64,000 nucleotides of DNA from Isoetes taiwanensis (lineage: Eukaryota; Streptophyta; Lycopodiopsida; Isoetales; Isoetaceae): contig JAJEKV010000005.1 of assembly GCA_021234155.1 (NCBI GenBank), positions 11,090,572 through 11,154,571 on the forward strand, given 5' to 3'. The notes under the pieces are model-generated. The model made no database searches, was not told the origin of the DNA, and worked only from the letters and a program-made list of their open reading frames with translations. The position numbers were made by a program, and so were the translations under genes. Positions 13,464 to 21,964 of this stretch are shown one piece after another (the first letter of the stretch is position 1; each line of letters opens with the position of its first letter).

Positions 13464-15511
13464 TGGTAGCCATAGTTGATCATGAACGGCGACATTTGGG
13501 ATGATTCCTGCTTGGTGCTATTGTATGCAGACTCCACCAAGTGAATAAATTCCTCCCACATACCTTGCTTGTTCCAGACATAGTTTCGGAGCATGTCTTC
13601 CAATATTCTGTTGACGCGTTCCGTTTGCCCATCCGTCTGTGGATGATAGGCCGTGCTCATGGATAGCTTCGTTCCAATCGTTGTGAAGAGATCCTGCCAG
13701 AAGGCACTCATGAACTTCGGATCTCGGTCGGAGATAATTTCCCTGGGCATGCCATGGAGTCTGAAGATCTCTTTGGTGAAGAGCTTTGCCGTATCCATAG
13801 CTGTGTCCGTGGTCCTGCAAGGCACAAAGTGGGCCATCTTCGACAATTTGTCGACCACGACCATCAAGGCATCCTTACCTCTTACTGTCCTTGGCAGTCC
13901 TGTTATAAAGTCCATGCTGACGACCTCCCACTTAGCGTTTGGCACCGCTAATGGTTCCAATGCTCCTGGTATTCGAAGCCGTTCTGCCTTTGTTTGCTGG
14001 CATAGCTGACACTCCTTGATGTAGCGGGCTATCTGCTTCTTCATTCCCGGCCAATAGTAGCTGCTACGCACTTTAAAGTATGTCTTCATGAATCCTGCGT
14101 GGCCAGCTATTGGGCTGTTGTGGGTGCCGTGGAGGATCAACTTTCTTACTCCAGATGATTCCGGCACGCACAACTTGTTCTTATGGTATAGGAGGTTACC
14201 TTCCTTCTTAAAATTTTTGAAGGTTTCCCTCTCCTTATCCGTTCTCGCTTCCTTGCACAAGCTTGCCCATACTTCCTTGAAGTCCACATCCGTTGGCAAG
14301 GTTTCTTCTATCTTTTTCCCGAAATCGCTGAAGAGCGTCGAGATTGCGTTGCAATGGACCCTGGTTGTCAGCGGATGCCTTGAAAGTGCATCAGCTACCA
14401 CATTAAGCTTCCCGGGTTTGTAGACTATCTCAAAGTCGTACTCCTCGAGAAACTCCATCCACCTTCGCTGCCTCAGATTCAGATGTGGTTGCGTGAATAC
14501 ATACTGGAGGCTCTGGTGATCAGTGTCCAGCTGGAACTTCCTCCCTAAGAGGTAATGCCTCCAGATTCTCAACGCCCTGACAACTGCTAGCAGCTCTTGG
14601 TCGTGCGTCGGGTAACGCGTTTCGGCGTCGTTCATCTTCCTTGAGTCGTATGCTATTACCTGCTCCTCTTGCATGAGCACTGCACCTATGGCTATCTTGC
14701 TTGCGTCCGTCGCCACTAACTTGTCCTTGTCTGGGTCTGGCAGGGTTAAGACGGGGGTGGTTGTCAAAGCTTTCTTTAATAATTCAAATGCTGCATGGGC
14801 TCTCTTAAGCCAATGGTCTGCCCAATTTTTCACTTTTTCTGCCTTTGTCAAGTCTGTCAGTGGGGCTGCTATCTTTGCGAAGTTCTTCACGAACTTTCTG
14901 TAATACCCTGCTAGGCCAAGGAAACTTCTGACCTCATGGACGTTCTTTGGTGCCGGCCATTGGATTACTGCTTCAATCTTGGCAAGGTCTGTCGAGATTC
15001 CTTCTGCTGAAATCACATGACCGAGGTATTCCACCTTTCCTGTTGCGAAGTGGCACTTCGATAACTTGGCGTACAACTGATGCCTTCTTAACTTCTCGAA
15101 CACCTTTCTTACGTGTTGTACATGCTCTTCAACAGATTTGCTGTACACCAGAATATCGTCGAAGAATACTATCACAAAGGTGTCCAAGTATTCTCTGAAG
15201 ATGTCGTTCATGAGTCTCATGAACGTAGCTGGGGCGTTGGATAGCCCAAATGGCATTACGGTGAACTCGTAATGCCCATACCTGGTTCTGAAAGCCGTTT
15301 TGTGGATGTCCTCTTCCTTTATTCTGATCTGGTGATAACCTGACCTTAGGTCGATCTTGGAGAAGACCTTTGCCCCTTGGAGCTGATCCATCAAGTCGTC
15401 TGATCTGGGGAGTGCGTACTTGTTCTTGATGGTGTGCTTGTTCAATTGTCTGTAATCTATGCACATCCTCAAGCTTCCATCCTTCTTCTTGACAAAGAGG
15501 ATGGGTGCCCC
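13364..15511 (-). pseudogene. Chromovirus pol: reverse transcriptase, RNase H, integrase
   Basis: Open over ~700 codons. [35 protein letters not shown] and the active site FFDDILVYS. RNase [24 protein letters not shown] and LDTDHQSL. Integrase: zinc-binding H..H..CQLCQ region, core with [15 protein letters not shown] and [13 protein letters not shown], giving the D,D,35E triad. The frame starts out of phase with the protease frame: one G appears to be missing near 15505 in the GAPILFV block upstream of the DGSLRM motif. It ends in a shifted tail at 13364; the true C terminus continues at 13463. Gene order RT-RH-IN defines Ty3/gypsy. Confidence 0.95.
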
Positions 15512-16300
15512 AATGGTGAGACGCTAGGCCTGATGAAGCCTAGATCGAGCAATTCTTGTAACTGCTTCTTTAGCTCCGTAAGTTCATGTGTGGTCATTCT
15601 ATATGGGGCCTTGCTCGTCGGCTTGGTCCCTGGTTCGAGTGCTATGTCACACTCTACTCCCCTGTAAGGAGGAAGCTTCTCGATCTCATCTGGAAAAAGA
15701 TCGTGGAACTCCGTGATCAAGTTGGCGATTTGCTTGGGCAACTTGCTGAGCACTTTGTCTTCTTTGCTTCTCTCCGACTCGGGTTCCTCAACCTCGAGTT
15801 TGAAGATGTATGCTACCTGCTCTCTCTTTATAGACTTGAGCAGCTTCTTAACAGACATACACTGCATGATGGGAGTAACTTCTTTACCTGTGATCTCAAT
15901 GGCTTTGCCGTCGGGTGTTGGGAAGGTCACCTTCCGCTTTCCACAATCAATGATGGCCCCTGCTGGTCCAAGGTACTCCATTCCAATGATCAAGTCATAT
16001 TTGCCAATGCCCATTACTTCTGCCCCCATCTGGATGTTAATCCCTGGCAAGTCGATGTCGAAGTTGATCCTTTTTCCAGCTGTATGTCTTACTGCTCCGC
16101 TTGCCAAGATTACGGGTCTTGGTTTGGACTTTAGGGGTTTCAATTTCAACATTTCAACCATCCTCGGTGATGCGAAGTTATGGCTACTTCCGGAATCTAT
16201 CAAGACTATGAAAGACTTGGCTTTTGCCTTCCCTATTGTGGAGATTACCTTATACTGGGTCTCTGCCTGTTCTGTATCTATAGCAGCGAAGATGTGGCAC
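15469..16300 (-). pseudogene. Chromovirus protease and RT N-terminus
   Basis: Begins after the gag stop in the other frame with GECHIFAAIDTEQAETQ. It then has the aspartic protease motif VLIDSGSSHNF (plant gypsy proteases use DSG), flap region and GMEYLGPAGAIIDC, then the linker and start of RT (LPPYRGVECDIALEPG, PYRMTTHELTELK). It stops after ~15469 because of a one-base shift; the real frame continues in the RT entry. It has no ATG of its own, as expected for a polyprotein reached by frameshifting from gag. Confidence 0.9.
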
Positions 16301-17572
16301 TCACCCTGAATGTAAGTCCTCGTCTGACGGAGTGTCCCATCCGCCCAATTCTGCCAGCGCTGAGCTCATAACAAATGGGCAGTTCGCCGTTCGGTGGCCC
16401 GGCTGGAAACATCTAAAGCAGAGCTGCTTCTCTATGCATTCCTGCCTTTTCTCCTTGGGCATCGCCTGTAAGAAGGACCGTACTGCTTTCGAGTAGTTGG
16501 AACCTTCCTGTTTGTCCTTGAAGGACACCTGCTTTCTTTCCTGCTGTTTCCCCTGGTTGCTATTGTATGGGGACTTTGCTGGACTTGGGCTGGCTGCCCT
16601 AGGACTGTAGCTCCCTGTTGCTTTCCCTCTATCCTGATAGTAAGGCTGCCTCTGTGCGCTGTTTTGCAGTCCGGATCCTTGCAAACTAATTGCTTTGGAT
16701 TCTGCTTCCGATACTGTTTTAGGGTCTATTGCCCTTACAAGTTTCCTGATTTCCTCGTTGAGCCCTTCTATGTAGCTTTCCACTGCATGTTTCTCGCTCA
16801 GCTTCGGCACATACAGCCTTAGTCTCATGAACTCTTCGGTGTACTTCTGCACCGTCTTGTAATCCTGCTGCAATCTGTAGAACTGCTGCATCATGTTCGA
16901 CTTGTGTTCCCGAGGAACATAGTGGTTCTTGAAAGCTTTTGAGAACTTAAATCAGCATGCATCTCTGCTCAAACCATGGGCCTTGGCATAGCCCTTCTAC
17001 CATATGCGTGCGGTCCCTTTCAGGTTGGCTGTCGCCACCCTGCCTTTGTCCTTATCCTTCATTCCGTAGGCATTGCCATACTCGCTCATTTCGTCGAGCC
17101 ATGCCTCTGCCTCTAAGCCGGATCTGTTCTCGCCCGAGAACTGTTCGAGTTTCCGGGCTTTCCATACATTGCCCAGTGCTGAGTCCACCTTCTTCTGGTA
17201 GTCCAGGGCCTTAGTGTCCTTCTGTCTGCTGTCTCTACGGTCCGGCGCTTGCTCGGCCTCTTTCTCGGACTCAGAATCCGAGGTCGAGCTTGATTCGGAG
17301 GTCTCTGTGCTAGGGGACCTCCTTCTCTTACTCCTTCTCTTGTCTTTCCCTGACTTTCGGGGTGTCGTTTGTGGCCCGGATGATGCTTGGGCTGCTAGTA
17401 GGGCCTTTATCTGGTCCAGTTCTGTTCGCATCTGCGACATCTCCTCTTCTGGGGTCATGGGACCATATCCTTCGAAGAGGTTCCTTTGAAGGGGTTGCCT
17501 GTCAGGAGTCTCTTCATCTCTGTTGGGCCTCCTGTTTTGCTCGACCGTTCGTTGTTCCCTATCTGCATACAC
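16301..17572 (-). pseudogene. Chromovirus gag with zinc knuckle, two nonsense codons
   Basis: One reading frame with a charged, Ser-rich N-terminal part, a retrotransposon gag domain (EQFSGENRS, AEAWLDEMSEYG, then FYRLQQDYKTVQKYTEEF) and the knuckle CFRCFQPGHRTANC near its end. TAG at 16997-16999 and a TGA ~50 bases later interrupt it, both plausibly former TGG Trp codons. The open frame begins at a non-ATG; the first in-frame ATG is in GPMTPEEEMSQM (~17458). A good 3' splice site, TGTGTATGCAG, ends just upstream of the open frame, so gag may be expressed from a spliced transcript. Confidence 0.9.
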
Positions 17573-17742
17573 AATTGGTCATGGTTGTACGGTTAGTTTT
17601 TATTTGTTCTCTTGCATTGTATGTGATGTTGGTATAGTTGCGGAACAAAAATACATCAACAAAACATTTAAAGTGCAAAAGAAGTTATATTCATATTATA
17701 TAATATGTTAATACAAAAGGCTTCTGGGATCAAGATTCCTAA
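17573..17742. promoter_or_regulatory. AT-rich spacer between the acidic ORF and gag
   Basis: 170 bp containing a minus-strand TATATAATATG stretch near 17693-17707 and, at its gag end, a possible 3' splice site. It may supply the poly(A) region of the acidic ORF, a gag promoter or an acceptor. No palindromes of the type found upstream of the two accessory ORFs are present. Confidence 0.35.
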
Positions 17743-19269
17743 CTATTCTTGATATCGCAGGTAGGATGGATTATCCTCTAGGAATTTCTTCACTTGGGCT
17801 GTTCCCACTGAATGACCTAAGTTCCTAAGGACGTTGACCGAAGATCCACCCTGCAAAGCTCTCGCCAAATCTTCTATCCTGTGCTCGGAGGTATAGGCGG
17901 CGGTCACTGCCAGTCTTCCCTGCCGTCTGTAAGGTATGGCGAAGTCAAAAACATCGAGTGCTACCGCTCTCTTCACCAGGATGGCATACTCGGTGTTGGG
18001 AGCTAGCCGAGCATGCCGGCCAAAGCCTGAGAGTGCAATTAGCATCGATACTCCTTCCTCGCCCCTGGGGGTGTATTTGCGGTGAATTACCGCTATTCTT
18101 CCATCCATCAGCAGGGGAAGGTAATACCGCAACGACCTGTCGTTGTGTGACGGGTCCTTGCCTCCTCGGCCTCCAACTCTGTGTCTGCCGGCATAGTCAT
18201 CGACCTCCACCGTGGTGAGCTCCCTGTAGTCTCTGACTGTTGCTGAAGCTCTCCTTAGGTCGAACTCGCCTCTTCGCGCTCGGGGAGGCGTTGTCGAAGA
18301 TCTTGCCGTTAAGATGTTCGAGGTCGGGTGGCGGATCCCCATCTGTTCTTGTAGAGCAAGGAACTCTTCCTTCGTCGGTAGTTGCCCTGCCTCCATAATC
18401 TGCCTGATATTGCTATAGGCTTGGATGTCGGAGGTGGACTCTCCCGTATAAGTGTCGGCTTCCCTTACTTGGAGTGGAAAGTCGGAAGTTCCTCGGACGA
18501 TGAAGTCGTCCAGGTCTGTTCTCCGGAGTTGGTGCAGCAACTCGTCAGGTCGATACTCCCTTTCCCTGCACTCCGGGAGGTTCTGGATGTCGCTTAAGAG
18601 CAAGTACTCTTCGCCCTCGACGATGATGGGGGCTAGGCTTGTGATACCCAGCCCAAGGGGTGGCGCGATCCTCAGAGTTTGCCGGCTTCTTTCGAAGTCT
18701 TGCAACTCTTGTTCTGCTAGCCGCTGCTCTTCCGCTGGGTCGAGCTCGACGTAATCCTCATCTTCTTCCTCTGACTCCTCGTCTTCTTCTTTTCCTTCTT
18801 GCTCCTGTTCATACTGCGAAAGGAGCTGTTGCGCTGCTGCTGTGGCTATTGGGTCCACGTCCATGGGGGGAATGGAGGTTTCTCCCATGGGGTTCTCGGC
18901 ATGGTGGGTAAGAAAAATTGCTAAGGCAGCGTTGAAAGAGAAGTACTTGGTCCTGTTGACAGTCAGGACCATTGGCTCGGGCATGCGCTGGGCCTTGTTC
19001 GTGAGATACTTGGCAATGTTTGGAACATCGCCTAAGGCTGCTTGAAGGGATTGCCTAGGAACAAAGTAGCCTATGCAAGGTGGAAGCTGCACTAATGATG
19101 GCTCTACCCTAGCTTGAAATTCAGACAGGACTCTGCTATATGCTGGGGTTGCGTGCAGGGTTGCTTGAACATCTATTTCTTTCCGGAAGACCCAAAAGAT
19201 CTCATCTATGTCAGCCTCGGCAGCGTGAGCGCTGACGCTGTACCATCGCCTGAAATCAGAGGTTGCCAT
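17743..19269 (-). CDS. Accessory ORF2: intact 508-residue acidic protein of unknown family
   Basis: Start chosen at the ATG at 19269 (MATSDFRRWY); the frame is open 14 codons further but those lack an ATG. Its ATGGCA context matches the ATGGCA of the H3-like ORF. Roughly residues 155-190 are strongly acidic (runs of Glu and Asp such as EEDEESEEEDED) and followed by a Glu/Gln-rich helical stretch. The N terminus has hydrophobic/aromatic segments (EIFWVFRKEID, GYFVPRQSL); the C terminus has an Arg-rich segment and YAILVKRAVALDVFDFAIPYRR. No transmembrane segment, signal peptide or known catalytic motif is seen. It has its own TATA box and palindrome pair. It is the only uninterrupted long gene of the element. 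An acidic tract recalls histone chaperones, but that is speculation; I do not recognise the fold. Confidence 0.85.
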   Translation of the reverse strand: MATSDFRRWYSVSAHAAEADIDEIFWVFRKEIDVQATLHATPAYSRVLSEFQARVEPSLVQLPPCIGYFVPRQSLQAALGDVPNIAKYLTNKAQRMPEPMVLTVNRTKYFSFNAALAIFLTHHAENPMGETSIPPMDVDPIATAAAQQLLSQYEQEQEGKEEDEESEEEDEDYVELDPAEEQRLAEQELQDFERSRQTLRIAPPLGLGITSLAPIIVEGEEYLLLSDIQNLPECREREYRPDELLHQLRRTDLDDFIVRGTSDFPLQVREADTYTGESTSDIQAYSNIRQIMEAGQLPTKEEFLALQEQMGIRHPTSNILTARSSTTPPRARRGEFDLRRASATVRDYRELTTVEVDDYAGRHRVGGRGGKDPSHNDRSLRYYLPLLMDGRIAVIHRKYTPRGEEGVSMLIALSGFGRHARLAPNTEYAILVKRAVALDVFDFAIPYRRQGRLAVTAAYTSEHRIEDLARALQGGSSVNVLRNLGHSVGTAQVKKFLEDNPSYLRYQE

Positions 19270-19383
19270 GAGTTTAGCGAGGAAGAGACTAGCAAACGGA
19301 TGCAAGAGCACCTCAGGGAGCTGGGAAATCGGCTAAGGGGGCAGGAGCAAACTCGTAGGGTGCTACGTAAGAAATGAGGGATA

Positions 19384-19391
19384 TATTTATA
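19384..19391 (-). promoter_or_regulatory. TATA box of accessory ORF2
   Basis: Minus-strand TATAAATA, about 115 bases upstream of the ATG at 19269. The leader between box and ATG resembles the leader of the H3-like ORF (shared CTCATTT..TACGT and TTGCTCC blocks), which supports a duplicated promoter module. Confidence 0.6.
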
Positions 19392-19582
19392 GAAAAAGGG
19401 GAAAACCCTAATTTTTGGGTGACTTGGAAAATTCTTGGGGTTGGGCAATTGTAGCCTATATTGAGGTCAAAATGTGAATTGGAAGACTAATTTAAGGGTT
19501 TGAGCATGACTGGATTCCCTAAAGATGCTAACACAAGAGGTTCAAGATCATTTGGACAAGTTATGGTGAAGAAATGATAGGA

Positions 19583-19650
19583 GGTCTCACAGGTAGCGCC
19601 TCGTTCAAAAGCTACACTTTAGTTTCCTGACCAGGCGCGACGTATGAGAC
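19583..19650. repeat. Palindrome copy 1 of 4
   Basis: Outer arms GTCTCACAGGTAGCGCC and GGCGCGACGTATGAGAC, inner arms TTCAAAAGCTACACTTT/AGTTTCCTGACC. It could form a long hairpin in DNA or RNA. One of a pair upstream of ORF2, ~200 bp from copy 2. Confidence 0.9.
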
Positions 19651-19782
19651 ATCACTCTCATTTTGATCAAAACATATCCAATTTGGGTAAAATAAGGGTG
19701 TAAGGGTGACAGATTCATCAAATCAGGCAGAATTGACCCCTCATTTGGTCAATTTGGAGCTGATTTGGCCAAATTTGGGCAA

Positions 19783-19850
19783 GGTCTCACAGCTAGCGCC
19801 TCATCCAAAAACTAAACTTTAGTTTCTTGACTAGGCGCGACCTGTGAGAC
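19783..19850. repeat. Palindrome copy 2 of 4
   Basis: Same unit, with arms GTCTCACAGCTAGCGCC and GGCGCGACCTGTGAGAC. It is followed (in plus sense) by non-coding DNA up to the end of the H3-like ORF. Confidence 0.9.
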
Positions 19851-19995
19851 ATCACACTTTTCGGTCTGCAAAGGTCCTATTTTTCTAAAACAAAAACTAA
19901 AACCTGCTAACTTGTCCTAATTAAACAAGTTCAGACACCTAAAGTACTCAAAATTGTTCTATATTACAAATCTTTTTTGATTATTTACAAAATGT

Positions 19996-21291
19996 TTAAG
20001 GGCGTTCTCCCTTGATGCGACTAGCAAAATACATGTCTTGCCTCATAAGGGTTACTCGCTTTGCATGAACAGTGCAAGCCGTCGAGTCTTCAAAATGTTG
20101 CACTATTTTCTGCTCCGCCGCTTCCTGCAGTGCCAGCAGCATCTCATCCGTGACCCTCATGTCCGTCCTGAAGTCTTGCATCACCTCTCTAACTAGCCGA
20201 GCAAAGGGGGCACGGGGAATCAGGAGGCCGTAACTACGCTGGAAGTGCCGAATCTCCCGTAGTGCTCTTTGCTCGGTCTCCTTCCTGGTGAGCTTCTTCT
20301 TGGCTGGCTTCTTCGGGATCTTGGGCTTTGGTGGTGGCGGCCTTAATGTCTGCTGCTTTGTTGGATGTCCACCCTCGATGGTCCTGACCCTGTTCTCCTG
20401 GTAGTAGGAGTTGTACGCCTCCCACTCCTTCATGTATGCCTCGTGCTCCCTCATCTTTCTCTCATAGATCTTGACGGGGTTCGTGACATAAGACTCTCGG
20501 GCAGGTCGTGGTTGCTTTTTCCTGTCCCACTTCGGATAAGGAGGGGGCTTCTGCACTTGGTCCTGCTGATCTTGTTCGGCTGCTACTTGCTCGATTGTCA
20601 CCTGCTCAGCAACCGGGGGTTTGGAAGAGCTTCCACCCTCGGTGTTGGGGATGTAGTCCTCATCAGAGGAGTCGCCGGAGGAGTTCGGTGGCTGGTCAGG
20701 GGGCCGTTCAGTTATCACAATCTTAGGTTTGGGCGTCTTTACTTGCGGAACTTCCTTGAGCTTCCTTGGACTCCCCACCCATTTCCCTTTCTTCTGCTTC
20801 AGTTCCTCTGCCGCTTTCGCCTCCTCTTCTGCCCTCTTCCTTTTCCTGTTCTCCCGGCGCCGTTGTTTCGCCTCGTGTTTTGCAATCCAGGCGGCAAGGT
20901 CCTCCTCTTCACTTGGCCTTGGCTCGCTCCGCCCCTGCTGCTCCTCTGCTTCTTTCTCTCGAATCCAGGCTTCGACCTGTTCGTCTATGGTTGGCTCTGG
21001 AGTCGAGAGTCTCTCTTCTTCCCGAGCCTTGGTCCTTTGCTCTCTCTATGCTCCCTCCTCTTCTTCCTCGACTATCTCCGTCCCTGCTTCTGAGTGGGCA
21101 TCTTCTTCCCGGTCGGTCTGCTGGCCTATCTTCTCGTTCTGCTCCCCTGCGATGCTCTCCTCGCTCGAAGATAGTCGACCTCCCCTCGCGACAAGCCTCT
21201 CCCGAAGCATCTGCTGAATGAGATTGGCGTCACTGGCGCTGGGGGTTTCGCCTGGACGGGCTTTCCTGGCAGTTTGTTTGGTCCGTGCCAT
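19996..21291 (-). pseudogene. Accessory ORF1: retrotransposon-borne histone H3-like gene (431 codons, one internal TAG)
   Basis: The ATG at 21291 opens MARTKQTARK, identical to the H3 tail through K9. Then come a Ser/Glu-rich segment ending in an acidic run, a TAG at codon 82 (21046-21048), and in the same frame a charged coiled-coil-like region with two AWI(R/A)xxEA units, a basic cluster KQRRRENRKRKR likely to be a nuclear signal, and a Pro-rich linker. The last 87 residues are a complete H3 fold: REIRHFQRS (alpha N), PFARLVREVMQDF (alpha 1), LALQEAAEQ and FEDST (alpha 2), HAKRVTLM (loop 2), RIKGERP (C-terminal end). They align with canonical H3 without gaps, about half identical from memory. 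LLIP and RVTLMR recall plant CenH3, but loop 1 has H3 length. Ordinary H3 is ~135 residues, so ~295 residues lie between tail and fold. Whether the TAG is read through, splits the product or marks decay is unknown. Confidence 0.93.
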
Positions 21292-21392
21292 GTTTGACGG
21301 CTCGTCGATCGGATGTCGGGCGCCAAAGATCGCCTTAGGGAGCTGGAGCAAGTTTCTAAGGCGGGAACGTATAAATGAGGGGGGTCTACATC

Positions 21393-21400
21393 TATTTATA
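21393..21400 (-). promoter_or_regulatory. TATA box of the H3-like ORF
   Basis: Minus-strand TATAAATA about 100 bases upstream of the ATG at 21291. The arrangement mirrors that of ORF2. Confidence 0.6.
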
Positions 21401-21501
21401 GCTTGGCCAATTTTAGGTCAAAATTCAAGTTGCTCTATTTAACATGCCAAGGCACCTATTTACTTAAAACCTACACTTATTTCAGACTTTTTCTACTTAT
21501 T

Positions 21502-21570
21502 GGTCTCACAGGTAGCGCCCTGTTCAAAAACTAAAGTTTAGTTTTTAGACCAGGCGCTAGCTGTGAGATC
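21502..21570. repeat. Palindrome copy 3 of 4
   Basis: Arms GTCTCACAGGTAGCGCC and GGCGCTAGCTGTGAGA, with inner arms AAAAACTAAA/GTTTAGTTTTT. Lies ~100 bp upstream of the TATA box of the H3-like ORF. Confidence 0.92.
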
Positions 21571-21693
21571 TTACACATTTTTAAGTAATTTGAGTAATTT
21601 AAACATGCTATTCTAACTAATTCCAACCTTGGAGCTAGCCTTACCATATTATTTTTCTCAATTTCATCAAGTTTAGTGTGTTCTTGGCTTGAT

Positions 21694-21760
21694 GTCTCAC
21701 AGGTAGCGCCCTGTTCAAAAACTAAAGTTTAGTTCTTTGACCAGGCGCGAGCTGTGAGAC
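21694..21760. repeat. Palindrome copy 4 of 4
   Basis: Arms GTCTCACAGGTAGCGCC and GGCGCGAGCTGTGAGAC. ~192 bp from copy 3, the same spacing as copies 1 and 2. Confidence 0.92.
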
Positions 21761-21944
21761 CACCTTGCCTGAGGAGGTTTTGGCTCATTCTTTTTAGTCT
21801 TATTAAGTTCCAATTCACTTAACCGTTACTAGCTTAGCATAAACTACAAAAATGAGAAAAAACTTTCCCACTTTTCGAGGCTTGAGGATCCTATCAAGTT
21901 AGTACTACTGGGAGCATGGTCAGTGCTTTGCTCTTGGTCTCCAA

Positions 21945-21964
21945 GAACATGGCTCTGATACCAT
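21945..21964 (-). promoter_or_regulatory. Chromovirus primer-binding site (initiator Met tRNA)
   Basis: Minus-strand TGGTATCAGAGCCATGTT, one base after the 5' LTR end. It matches the 3' end of plant initiator Met tRNA and fixes the transcription direction of the element. Confidence 0.93.

Noticed and set aside
13182-16371. Plus-strand frames across gag-pol
   Set aside because: Antisense shadows of RT, protease and integrase.
19996-20259. Calling the histone fold a true CenH3
   Set aside because: CenH3-like residues are present, but loop 1 lacks the extra residues usual in plant CenH3 and the tail is canonical H3. Left as H3-family.
20365-21221. Long plus-strand frames opposite the H3-like ORF
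   Set aside because: Low-complexity Leu/Ser shadows; the minus strand has the histone motifs, start, TATA and element orientation.
19583-21760. Four spaced palindromes considered as a CRISPR-like array
   Set aside because: Only two pairs, in a eukaryotic retrotransposon, with unequal spacers that contain genes.
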